Positions 33,437 through 41,765 of a stretch of DNA of 64,000 nt are shown piece by piece. Below the pieces are notes generated by a model. The model had not been told where the DNA came from and made no database searches. It was given only the letters and a program-made list of their open reading frames with translations. Both the position numbers and the translations under genes were made by a program. This stretch comes from Hahella sp. HNIBRBA332. Its GTDB lineage: Bacteria > Pseudomonadota > Gammaproteobacteria > Pseudomonadales > Oleiphilaceae. Where the stretch lies: assembly GCF_030719035.1 (NCBI RefSeq), contig NZ_CP132203.1:7009001-7073000 (forward strand). Reading direction: 5' to 3'. The first letter of the stretch is position 1, and every line of letters begins with the position of its first letter.

Positions 33437-33583
33437 ATGTATAGAGTCAATGCGTTTACCCAAAAAGGAGCCAAATTCCGCTTCCGTATCCAGAGCGAAA
33501 GCGTCGCCGACTTGCATGACATCCTGGATCGCATCTTCGAAGGTCGCAAAATGCGCCTGGTTGTCGTTGAACCGGTAGTATGA
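33437..33583 (+). CDS. Putative 48-residue protein, divergent from the WYL gene
   Basis: An ATG-started frame of 48 codons with GGGAG eight bases upstream. The product begins Met-Tyr-Arg-Val-Asn-Ala-Phe and contains Lys-Phe-Arg-Phe-Arg-Ile-Gln and Leu-His-Asp-Ile-Leu-Asp-Arg-Ile-Phe, a plausible strand-helix-strand fold, ending in Val-Val-Val-Glu-Pro-Val-Val. First-codon positions are purine-rich and third positions GC-rich, as expected of coding DNA. A competing 103-codon frame on the minus strand (33389-33700) has a GTG start without ribosome binding site. I do not recognise a family. Confidence 0.5.
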   Translation: MYRVNAFTQKGAKFRFRIQSESVADLHDILDRIFEGRKMRLVVVEPVV

Positions 33584-33845
33584 CGAATGGCTCTCCCTCT
33601 CCGGGGCTGGCGCGTCGTCTGCAGTAGCCGCCTCCCCGGACATTTCCCGATTCGCCTCGGGTAAGCGGCGACTCCATAGTAAAAATTCCCCTCCCGCCAC
33701 TCAAGTTATTGATTACGCATTTGTAAGCGCTTGTAACTTTTCACCGGCATTAAAAATTTTACTGTTATTCCGCAAGCTAGATCTGTACAATTAGCGACCA
33801 TTTTTTATTCACTGCAAAGCAGCCCCCCTGATAGGTCCCGAATTA

Positions 33846-35627
33846 ATGTCTTCAACTGATTCTGCAACCGCGCTGTCGAAAGATTTCGCTTCTCTTGGTT
33901 TATCTGATTCTCTTTTGTCCGCTCTTAAAGACGTGGGTTATGAGCAACCCTCACCGATCCAGGAGCAAAGTATTCCCCTGTTGCTGCAGGGCGAGAGCAT
34001 TTTAGGGGTGGCGCAGACTGGTACCGGCAAGACAGCGGCTTTCGCTCTGCCGTTGTTAGAAAGACTGGATCCGAAAATTCAGTCTCCACAAATTATCGTG
34101 CTGGCTCCCACCCGGGAACTGGCGATCCAGGTAGCGGAAGCATTCAAGAGCTATTCCCGTTACCTGCCTGACTTCACAGTGCTGCCGATCTACGGCGGTC
34201 AGGATATGCGCGGACAATTGCGCTCCCTGAAGCGCGGCGTGCAAGTTATTGTCGGCACGCCTGGCCGTGTGTTGGACCATTTGCAGCGCAAGAGCCTGGA
34301 TTTGTCGCAAATCCGCGCAGTCGTACTGGACGAAGCTGACGAAATGCTGCGCATGGGCTTTATCGACGACGTTGAAGAAATCCTCTCCAACGCGCCCGGC
34401 GAATGCCAATACGCGCTGTTCTCTGCGACCATGCCTCCCGCCATCAAGCGCGTGGCGGAAAAATATCTGAAAGGGGCGAAAGAAGTTCGCATCGCCGCCA
34501 AGACTTCCACCGTTGAGCGCATCAGCCAGCACGTATTGATGGTTGATAACTCTCATAAGCTGGACGCGCTGACCCGCGTGCTGGAAGTCGAAAACTTCGA
34601 AGGCATGATCATTTTCGTGCGCACCAAGTCCGCCACCACGGAACTGGCTGAAAAGCTGCAGGCGCGTGGTTACGCCGCTGAAGCGCTGAATGGCGATCAG
34701 ACGCAGAAGATTCGTGAGCAGACCATCGACCGTCTGAAGAAAGGCCGTCTGGATATCGTTGTCGCCACTGACGTGGCTGCGCGCGGTCTTGACGTAGAGC
34801 GTATCGGTCTGGTTCTGAACTACGACATTCCTTACGACACCGAAGCCTACGTTCACCGTATCGGCCGTACCGGCCGCGCTGGTCGTGAAGGCAAGGCGAT
34901 CCTGTTCGCAGCGCCGAAAGAGCGTCGCTTGCTGCGCGCGATCGAAATGGCCACCAAGCAACCGCTGACCCCTTATGAAGCGCCTTCCGCTGAGAAGATC
35001 AGTGAGCAGCGCATCCAGCAGTTCCAGGAAAACCTGCACCGCACTCTGGACGGCCAGGATCTGGAGTCCATGAAAAAGGTCGTGCTGGACTTCTGTCAGG
35101 AAAATGAGTTGTCGCTGGAAGTCGTCGCCGCCGCGCTGGCGTTCCGTCTGCAGGTGGAACAGCCTTTGTTCCCGATTCTGAAAGACCTGCCGAAGCTGGA
35201 TAAAGACTTCCGTGGTCGCGATCGTGACCGTGATGGCCGTGGTCGCAATCCTCGTGATCGCGATCGTCGTGGTCGTGAAGGCCGCGAGGGGCGCGAAGGT
35301 CGTGATTCGCGTCGCGACGACGGCATACCGAGAGAGCGTTACCGCATCGAAGTGGGCCGCTCCCACGACGTTAGCCCTGGTGATATCGTCGGCGCCATCG
35401 CGAACGAAGCGAACATTGAAAGCAAGTACATTGGCCACATCGCCATTTACGACAACTTCAGTACTGTTGAGCTACCAGAAGGCATGCCGAAAGAAGTGCT
35501 TCAGCACCTGCAGAAAGTACGCATTCGTCAGCAGCTGATCAACATGAAGCCGGACGCCGGTAAGCCAGAGCGTAAGCCTCGCAGCGGTCGTGGCGGTCCT
35601 CGTCCCGCTAAACGTCCACGCTCTTAA
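33846..35627 (+). CDS. deaD: DEAD-box ATP-dependent RNA helicase DeaD/CsdA type
   Basis: A 593-residue RNA helicase. Core motifs: Q motif near 34-41, Ala-Gln-Thr-Gly-Thr-Gly-Lys-Thr at 56-63, Pro-Thr-Arg-Glu-Leu-Ala, Asp-Glu-Ala-Asp at 162-165, Ser-Ala-Thr at 183-185 and His-Arg-Ile-Gly-Arg-Thr-Gly-Arg. An Arg/Asp-rich linker (about 450-495) leads to a DbpA-like RNA-binding domain (about 497-566; Tyr-Arg-Ile-Glu-Val-Gly-Arg) and a basic tail. CsdA-type helicases unwind structured RNA in ribosome biogenesis and mRNA decay, especially in the cold. The gene is monocistronic; a very long hairpin follows. Confidence 0.93.
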   Translation: MSSTDSATALSKDFASLGLSDSLLSALKDVGYEQPSPIQEQSIPLLLQGESILGVAQTGTGKTAAFALPLLERLDPKIQSPQIIVLAPTRELAIQVAEAFKSYSRYLPDFTVLPIYGGQDMRGQLRSLKRGVQVIVGTPGRVLDHLQRKSLDLSQIRAVVLDEADEMLRMGFIDDVEEILSNAPGECQYALFSATMPPAIKRVAEKYLKGAKEVRIAAKTSTVERISQHVLMVDNSHKLDALTRVLEVENFEGMIIFVRTKSATTELAEKLQARGYAAEALNGDQTQKIREQTIDRLKKGRLDIVVATDVAARGLDVERIGLVLNYDIPYDTEAYVHRIGRTGRAGREGKAILFAAPKERRLLRAIEMATKQPLTPYEAPSAEKISEQRIQQFQENLHRTLDGQDLESMKKVVLDFCQENELSLEVVAAALAFRLQVEQPLFPILKDLPKLDKDFRGRDRDRDGRGRNPRDRDRRGREGREGREGRDSRRDDGIPRERYRIEVGRSHDVSPGDIVGAIANEANIESKYIGHIAIYDNFSTVELPEGMPKEVLQHLQKVRIRQQLINMKPDAGKPERKPRSGRGGPRPAKRPRS

Positions 35628-35966
35628 GCGCTAGTCCGCTAATCTAAAGCGGCCATAAATACCAGTGGGACGGCGCCTCGCCTCCCACTGGTATTTATGA
35701 TCTCCTGCAACACTCCCATCTCTTCATATCCTTTCTTTCTTATTAGCTTTATTGCCTCGGCAACAGCGCTTATCCACTGATGATATTGATCCGTCTATCA
35801 ACGACGTCATTGCTCCTTGCACAGCGAAGCAACCTGTACGTCGCTGTTTGGATGGGAATTTGAGCTGGAGTTGAAATGGAAACAAGAGGCGGGGACGACG
35901 ACAAGAGCGTCAGATTGATCTACGAGGAATGCGCCGGCCTGTGACTGTGACGACGGGCCGACGCTC
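35628..35966. other. Intergenic region between deaD and the GGDEF/EAL gene
   Basis: About 340 bases between the convergent deaD and GGDEF/EAL genes, containing the long hairpin at 35654-35699. Short frames here show no coding pattern. Confidence 0.6.
35654..35699. terminator. Perfect 17-bp-arm hairpin after deaD
   Basis: CATAAATACCAGTGGGA (35654-35670) and TCCCACTGGTATTTATG (35683-35699) are exactly complementary. The loop itself holds GGCG-CCT-CGCC, extending the stem by four pairs after a one-base bulge. It lies between convergent genes and has AT-rich feet, so it could act in both directions. The stem is longer than a typical terminator and there is no long T-run. Confidence 0.65.
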
Positions 35967-38867
35967 CTATAATGGCATGGGCTTGTGAATGTGATAGCCC
36001 TGTACGAAATCCACATCGAGACTTCTCAGTCGTTCCACGGTTTCCTCATTCTCCACGAACTCCGCTACTACGTTCAGGCCCATAATATGGGCGACTTCAG
36101 TGATGGAGCGGACCATGGCCAAGTCTACGGGATCACTGAGGATGTCGCGGACGAAGCTGCCGTCAATCTTCAGGGAATTCACCGGCAGGCTTTTCAGGTA
36201 CGAATAGGACGAGAAGCCGCTGCCGAAGTCATCCAGAGCGAATTTGATGCCTTTGGCGCGCATGTTCTGCACCAGCGCGGTGGTTTCCACCAGGCTGGAG
36301 ATGGCGGAACTCTCTGTGATTTCAAAGCAGACTTTATCCAGGGGAATGCTGTACTTGCTGAATGCGGACAGCAGAAAATCGGCGAATTCCGAGTCGTTGA
36401 TGGTCTGGCTGCTCAGGTTGATGTTGACCTGACTCAGCCGCTCTATTTGCCCAGGCCGCGCATGCAGCCACTTAAAGTAGGCGTCAATGACCCAGCGGTC
36501 CAAAGAGCGGATGATATTGTAGCGTTCGGCCGCCGGCAGGAAGGCGCCGGGAGGAAGAATGTCCGCCCCTTGCTTTAAGCGCACCAGAATTTCATAACGT
36601 TCGCCGCACAATTCCGGTTTCAACGCGCCGATATTCTGCTTGTAGAGCACCAACTGGTTCTGCTTGATAGCTTCCTGCAGCGCAGTAACCACCTGCATCT
36701 CGCTTTGACGGCGAATGATTTCCCCGGTCTTTTCGTTATGCACGATGATGCGGTTGCGGCCGGCGTCTTTGGCGGCGTAACAGGCGGTGTCGGCTAGGCT
36801 GAAGATTTCCTCGATGGAGGGCGTCGCCGCTGTAATCGGCACAATGCCGATGCTGACGCCGACACTGAACACTTTCTCTTTCAAGGCGAAGCGGAATTCG
36901 CTGACTTCGTTACGTAAGCGATGGGCGATCTCCGACGCCTTTTCTATGCCGCAGCGCTCCAACAGAATGCCGAACTCATCTCCGCCCAGGCGGGCGAGAG
37001 AGTCGCGCTCCCGCAGATGCTGACGGAACATGACGGCGATCTGGCGCAGGAGTTCGTCGCCGGCGGCGTGGCCGCTGGTGTCGTTGACGATCTTGAACTG
37101 ATCCAGATCCATGAACAGCAGCGCATGGTGCAGCCCTTGCTCACGAGAGCGCAGCAAGGCGCTGTTGAGACGGTATTCAAACTCAGTACGGTTGAGCAGG
37201 CCGGTCAAGGGATCGTGACGGGCCAGATAATGCAACTGCTGCTCGTTCTCTTTTTTCTCTGTGATGTCGACAATGGAGCCTTCCACAAAACCGGGACCGC
37301 CGGGCGTGACGATCTGACGGGCGAAGATGGTGGCCCAGAACTGTTTACCGTCGAGACGTTGGCAACGGGCCTCGAATCCGAACACATGGCCGTACTGCTT
37401 CAGCGACAGGAAGAACAGGCGACGGGTGTCTTCCTGAAGGGGAATCATGCCAGTCAGGTCGCGGGTATTGCTGACCAGCTCCTTCTCATTGCGCGCCCCC
37501 AGTAACTGCGCGAACGCCGGATTACAGGCCATCAGGGCGCCTTTTGCGTCCAGACGAAACATGCCTTCCAGGGAGTTTTCGTAGATGGCGCGGTACTTCT
37601 CCAGGTTTTCTGTCGCCTGCAACTGCGCGAACTCGCGCGCTGACTTTTCGCCTTTCAGGCGATCGGCTAACGCCAGACTGAGCGCCAACACCATGCCGAC
37701 GACGCCGAATTGGGTGGCGTGCCCAGTCAGACCGTTTAGCGGCAACAGCCCGATTTTGCCTGCGCAGAACACTAAAGACGCGAATACCAGAAAGGTGTAG
37801 GCCAGGGTGAAGTATCGGGCTGGACGGAAGTTGGAGCGCAGCAGGTACAACCCGGTGAAGTAGCCGAACATCGGCGTCACCGCGATGTTGAACAGGGATA
37901 GCTTGAGCATGGCTGTACTGGAGGCGAAAAACGCCAGCGCCGCACACAACAAGCACCAGGCGGCGATGTGCACGAAGCCTTGCGCAATGGCCGGCAGACG
38001 CTCCGGCAATGACAGAAAACTACGGGTGAACAGCGCCAGCGCCGCTAGACAGAGGTTGATGAAAAACATCAGACTCTTGTCGTTCCATACGGGGTTGTCC
38101 GGCCAGAAATACGCGTACGCCATCCCGCACAGCGTCGCCTCCGCCAGAGCGTAACTGGCCAGCGCGGCGGTGAAGTACAGATACCCTTTGTCGCGCAGGA
38201 ACAGGAATAGCATCAGGTTATACGCCGCCATGATGCCGATGATGCCCAGCAATGCGCCGGACAGACTGGCTTCTTTGTGATTGTAGGCGGTGAACTGGGA
38301 CGGCTCCCACAGGCTCATGGGGACCTGGATAGACGAGGTGGCGTCGATCTTTATGATCACCTCATAGCCCGTATCTCCGGCCAATTGCAGGGGGAAGACA
38401 AAGTGCGGGTGATTGATCGGACGATCATGAAATGGCCGCTGATCGCCGCTGCTGATGGCGTATTCCGGTTGGGTTTCGCCGGCCCGGAACAGGAATAGCT
38501 CAATGTTATCCAGCAGTGGGTTGCCCAGGCTGAGAAACAGTTCGCGGCTATCGCTGCTGCGATTTAAAAGATTGAACGCGAACCAGTGCTCTTTGCCGCT
38601 AAAGCCGAAGTTGATCTGCGACGCGGAGACCGTTGGCGCTGTACGCAGAGCCTGTCGCGCTTGCTCCAGTGGCGAAGAGCCGATCTCGGTGGCGAAGTGA
38701 TGAACCTGTGGAATGGTTGGCGGAAACTCGCCAGCATACACATTCACATCGTCGGCGCTCGCGTGCAATGACATCAAGCAAAACAACGCCATAGCGACAA
38801 CGGCTGACAGCGCGTTCGCAAGGCGTGGCATGGGAAATATCTGAAAAATTAACGAACGCCGGCTCAT
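35967..38867 (-). CDS. 7TMR-DISM sensor with PAS, GGDEF and EAL domains (c-di-GMP turnover)
   Basis: A protein of about 966 residues. In order: signal peptide (to about 38), 7TMR-DISMED2-type periplasmic domain (about 45-180), seven transmembrane helices (about 190-390), PAS domain (about 415-530), GGDEF domain with an intact Gly-Gly-Asp-Glu-Phe at 628-632, and EAL domain (about 715-960). The EAL signature is Glu-Ile-Leu, with Asp-Asp-Phe-Gly and the Glu-Ile-Thr-Glu, Glu-Phe-Val-Glu motifs kept, so both synthase and phosphodiesterase activity are possible. The periplasmic domain probably senses a small ligand. The start is uncertain: GTG 38894, ATG 38867 or ATG 38831. It is downstream of atuH on the same strand, after a 93-base gap. 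Confidence 0.88.
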   Translation of the reverse strand: MSRRSLIFQIFPMPRLANALSAVVAMALFCLMSLHASADDVNVYAGEFPPTIPQVHHFATEIGSSPLEQARQALRTAPTVSASQINFGFSGKEHWFAFNLLNRSSDSRELFLSLGNPLLDNIELFLFRAGETQPEYAISSGDQRPFHDRPINHPHFVFPLQLAGDTGYEVIIKIDATSSIQVPMSLWEPSQFTAYNHKEASLSGALLGIIGIMAAYNLMLFLFLRDKGYLYFTAALASYALAEATLCGMAYAYFWPDNPVWNDKSLMFFINLCLAALALFTRSFLSLPERLPAIAQGFVHIAAWCLLCAALAFFASSTAMLKLSLFNIAVTPMFGYFTGLYLLRSNFRPARYFTLAYTFLVFASLVFCAGKIGLLPLNGLTGHATQFGVVGMVLALSLALADRLKGEKSAREFAQLQATENLEKYRAIYENSLEGMFRLDAKGALMACNPAFAQLLGARNEKELVSNTRDLTGMIPLQEDTRRLFFLSLKQYGHVFGFEARCQRLDGKQFWATIFARQIVTPGGPGFVEGSIVDITEKKENEQQLHYLARHDPLTGLLNRTEFEYRLNSALLRSREQGLHHALLFMDLDQFKIVNDTSGHAAGDELLRQIAVMFRQHLRERDSLARLGGDEFGILLERCGIEKASEIAHRLRNEVSEFRFALKEKVFSVGVSIGIVPITAATPSIEEIFSLADTACYAAKDAGRNRIIVHNEKTGEIIRRQSEMQVVTALQEAIKQNQLVLYKQNIGALKPELCGERYEILVRLKQGADILPPGAFLPAAERYNIIRSLDRWVIDAYFKWLHARPGQIERLSQVNINLSSQTINDSEFADFLLSAFSKYSIPLDKVCFEITESSAISSLVETTALVQNMRAKGIKFALDDFGSGFSSYSYLKSLPVNSLKIDGSFVRDILSDPVDLAMVRSITEVAHIMGLNVVAEFVENEETVERLRSLDVDFVQGYHIHKPMPL

Positions 38868-38960
38868 ACCTGGGATACTGCAATGGAAGGCCACTAAAAT
38901 AGGCGATGCAGCGTTCCGTTAAAAGCGGCAAACGTGAACAACTGTAATATCAGACGGGCG

Positions 38961-40796
38961 CTACAGGCGGTAGCCGCCGGACTCCAGCGCTGCGATCATT
39001 TCCAGCGTCAATGAACGGTACTCGCCGGCTTCCGGCATCCATAGATAAACCCGGTCTTCCGGCTCATTCAATAGATAACCGTTTTTCTGCAGGTCCACTT
39101 TGCGGTATTTGAAGGTGCCGGTTTTGGCGATAGCGGGCGTGACGCGAATAAAGACTGGCATGGCGTAAGCCGGCAACGCTTGCTGCATGGTCTGCGCCAG
39201 TCGTTGCATATCCGGACCACGTTGCTTGTCCTTCGCCACGATGGCCGCCATGCCGGCTTTGCCGCTCATGTTGGGAATCTCCACGCCGTAGACGACGGCT
39301 TCTTCCACATCGTCCAGCTTGTCCAGCACATTCTCCACTTCGGTGGTGGAGACGTTTTCGCCTTTCCAGCGAAAGGTGTCCCCCATGCGGTCCACGAACT
39401 GCAGATGGCGCCAGCCGATTTCCCGTAATACATCGCCGGTGTTGAACCAGGCGTCGCCTTTGCGGAAAGCGTTGCGGATGATGGCTTGCTCCGTCGCTTC
39501 CGGCTGTGAGTACCCTTCAAAGTTCCATTTGGAGGTGATTTTACCCAGCAATAATCCCGGCTCGCCTTTGGCGACCTTTTGCAGTTTGCCTTTGCCATTA
39601 CGGACCGGTTCGCGGGTGCCCTCATGGAATTTCACCAAAGCGAAAGGCGCAGTAGAAAAGCCGACGGTATTGTCCAGATTCAGAAAGTTGGTGAAGCCGA
39701 CGTTGCCTTCGCTGGCGGCGTACAACTCAGCAATCTGCTCAATGCCGAAGCGCTCCTTGAATTGATTCCAAATAGAAGGACGCAGGCCGTTGCCGATCAT
39801 CTTTTTCAACTTGTGGTGACGGTCCTGAGGCCCCGGCGGTTGGGCGAGCAGATAGCGGCATAATTCGCCGACATAGCCGAAACAGGTGGCGCCATATAAA
39901 CGCACGTCGCTCCAGAATTCACTGGCGGAAAATTTACGCCGGATGGCGAGGGCGGAAGCGCCAGCCAGTGCGGCGCCCCAGCACACTAACAATCCGGTGC
40001 CGTGGTACAAGGGCAGGGGTGCGTACACGACATCTTTTTCCGTCAGCGCCAGCGACATATGCCCAAATCCCCCATACGCCTTGAACCATTTACGATGGCT
40101 GCTGGGCGCCGCTTTAGGCAGGCCGGTAGTGCCTGACGTGAATAGATAGACGGCGGTATCGCCAGCGAGGGGGCGGTCCGTGACCACTGGGTTGGCGTCG
40201 GGATAGTTTTTAATGATGGCGCCGAGGTTGACATATCCCTCCGGGGTGATCGAATCCTCCTTGAGCGTATCCGCATCCGCCAGAAAGAGCATGTGCTGTG
40301 AGTCTGCGGGGATGTTCAGTAGCGGCGCGGCGGAGGCGATGGCTTCCAACTGTTCCTCGCCCACAACAACAAGCTTGGGGCGAGTGAGGTTCAGGCAGTG
40401 GGCCAGCGCGTCGCCGCGCAGGGAAGTATTGATCATCGCCCCTGCCGCGCCCAGTTTCAGCGCGCCAGCCAGCGCCGCCAGTAATTCCGGACGATTCTCC
40501 AGGTTCAAGGCAATGACGTCGCCCCGCGCAACGCCGCGCGCGCGATAGTAATGGGCGAAGCGGTTGGCCCAGGCGTTGAACGCCTCATAACTGATGCGCC
40601 GGTCGCGGTAGAGTATCGCGTCGCATTCGCCGTGGGTGTCCGCATTGCGCTCGATAATATCGCCGATGGCCAGGGCTTTATCCGGCTTGAGCAGGGCGTA
40701 GTAGTAATAACCTTTGAGCAGGGCAGGCAGCTTCTGGGCGACGAAGGGCAGTTGACGGGCCAGGTCTCGTGCGGATATGCGGCCTTCCTGCGGCAT
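38961..40796 (-). CDS. atuH: AtuH-like acyl-CoA synthetase (FATP type)
   Basis: A 611-residue AMP-forming acyl-CoA synthetase of the very-long-chain/FATP subfamily. The AMP-binding P-loop reads Tyr-Leu-Phe-Thr-Ser-Gly-Thr-Thr-Gly-Leu-Pro-Lys; later motifs are Tyr-Ala-Ala-Ser-Glu-Gly-Asn and the Tyr-Arg-Lys-Val-Asp-Leu region near the C-terminus. In the atu pathway AtuH is thought to activate citronellate/geranate to the CoA ester. The frame opens at 40874, but the ATG at 40796 has AGAGGA upstream and begins the conserved part. It is the last gene of the atu order, 104 bases after atuG. Confidence 0.87.
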   Translation of the reverse strand: MPQEGRISARDLARQLPFVAQKLPALLKGYYYYALLKPDKALAIGDIIERNADTHGECDAILYRDRRISYEAFNAWANRFAHYYRARGVARGDVIALNLENRPELLAALAGALKLGAAGAMINTSLRGDALAHCLNLTRPKLVVVGEEQLEAIASAAPLLNIPADSQHMLFLADADTLKEDSITPEGYVNLGAIIKNYPDANPVVTDRPLAGDTAVYLFTSGTTGLPKAAPSSHRKWFKAYGGFGHMSLALTEKDVVYAPLPLYHGTGLLVCWGAALAGASALAIRRKFSASEFWSDVRLYGATCFGYVGELCRYLLAQPPGPQDRHHKLKKMIGNGLRPSIWNQFKERFGIEQIAELYAASEGNVGFTNFLNLDNTVGFSTAPFALVKFHEGTREPVRNGKGKLQKVAKGEPGLLLGKITSKWNFEGYSQPEATEQAIIRNAFRKGDAWFNTGDVLREIGWRHLQFVDRMGDTFRWKGENVSTTEVENVLDKLDDVEEAVVYGVEIPNMSGKAGMAAIVAKDKQRGPDMQRLAQTMQQALPAYAMPVFIRVTPAIAKTGTFKYRKVDLQKNGYLLNEPEDRVYLWMPEAGEYRSLTLEMIAALESGGYRL

Positions 40797-40900
40797 GGTG
40801 CGGTCCTCTTGTTTTCCTATTTGCCTGTTTATCAATAGGGAGCGGGTCCGGTACTGCCTTTCAATGTTAGTCAATAAACCCGGTTAGTCGACAGTCTCTG

Positions 40901-41731
40901 CTAGTCGACAAACAGGTCGGTCATTAACGCCTGACCAGCTTCGGGATTATAGGTGTAGGCGGAAAAGTCCGTCACTCCTGTGTCGCGCAACACCTGCTCG
41001 TCAATGAGCCACTCTCCGCTGCGGCGCTGTTCTCTGTCAGTCAGTATGGCGTAGGCGGCGTCCGCCATGATCTCAGGGCTGCGCGCGCGGTCCAGCGCCT
41101 GTTTGCCGCCGGCTTCGAACTCCACCGCGGCGGTGGCGATCAGGGTTTGCGGCCAGAGTGAATTCACCGCGATGTTATAGCGCCGGAACTCCTGCGCCAT
41201 CCCCAAAGTCAGCATGGACATGGCGTATTTGGTCAGCGTATAGGGGGAATACTGGGCGAACCACTTGGGGTTGAGATTGACCGGAGGAGACAGGTTGAGG
41301 ATATGTCCCAGTCCCGATTTCTTCAGCCAGGGCAGGGCGGCCTGGGCGGTCGCCATGACGGCGCGGGTATTGACCTGATGCATCAAGTCGAAACGCTTCA
41401 TCGGCGTATGTTCCACTCCGGACAACTTGATGGCGCCGGCGTTGTTGATGACGGCGTCCACGCACCCGAACTCGGCGGCGGCGCGCTCAACCATCGCTTT
41501 CACCGCGTTGTCGTCACGCACGTCCAGTTGTAGGGGGAGCGCTTTGCCGCCGGCCTGCTCCACTTCCTCCGCCACACTGTAGATGGTGCCGGGCAGCTTA
41601 GGGTGAGGTTCGGCGGACTTGGCCGCGAGGACGATATTGGCGCCGTCCCGGGCGAAGCGTAACGCCATGGCGCGGCCGATGCCGCGGGAAGCGCCGGTGA
41701 TAAGGATGGTCTTATTGTGTAGAGGCGACAT
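40901..41731 (-). CDS. atuG: AtuG-like short-chain dehydrogenase
   Basis: A 276-residue SDR with the cofactor motif Thr-Gly-Ala-Ser-Arg-Gly-Ile-Gly (about 12-19), Asn-Asn-Ala-Gly, and the active-site Tyr-x-x-x-Lys as Tyr-Thr-Leu-Thr-Lys. It is most like HSDL2-type enzymes. In the Pseudomonas atu cluster AtuG is assumed to oxidise an alcohol or hydroxyacyl intermediate of citronellol breakdown. Position between atuF (34 bases) and atuH supports the name. Confidence 0.85.
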   Translation of the reverse strand: MSPLHNKTILITGASRGIGRAMALRFARDGANIVLAAKSAEPHPKLPGTIYSVAEEVEQAGGKALPLQLDVRDDNAVKAMVERAAAEFGCVDAVINNAGAIKLSGVEHTPMKRFDLMHQVNTRAVMATAQAALPWLKKSGLGHILNLSPPVNLNPKWFAQYSPYTLTKYAMSMLTLGMAQEFRRYNIAVNSLWPQTLIATAAVEFEAGGKQALDRARSPEIMADAAYAILTDREQRRSGEWLIDEQVLRDTGVTDFSAYTYNPEAGQALMTDLFVD

Positions 41732-41765
41732 GGGCGTGTCCTTGTTTGTTGTTTTTATTGATTGA

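Noticed and set aside
33389..33700. 103-codon minus-strand frame next to the WYL gene
   Set aside because: GTG start without a ribosome binding site and an atypical base pattern; the 48-codon plus-strand frame in the same DNA fits coding sequence better.
34056..35438. 460-codon frame antisense to deaD
   Set aside because: No recognisable domain; the opposite strand has all DEAD-box motifs in the right order.
40885..40909. Direct repeat of TAGTCGAC at the atuG-atuH junction
   Set aside because: Two short copies, one containing the atuG stop codon; too short to call a site.
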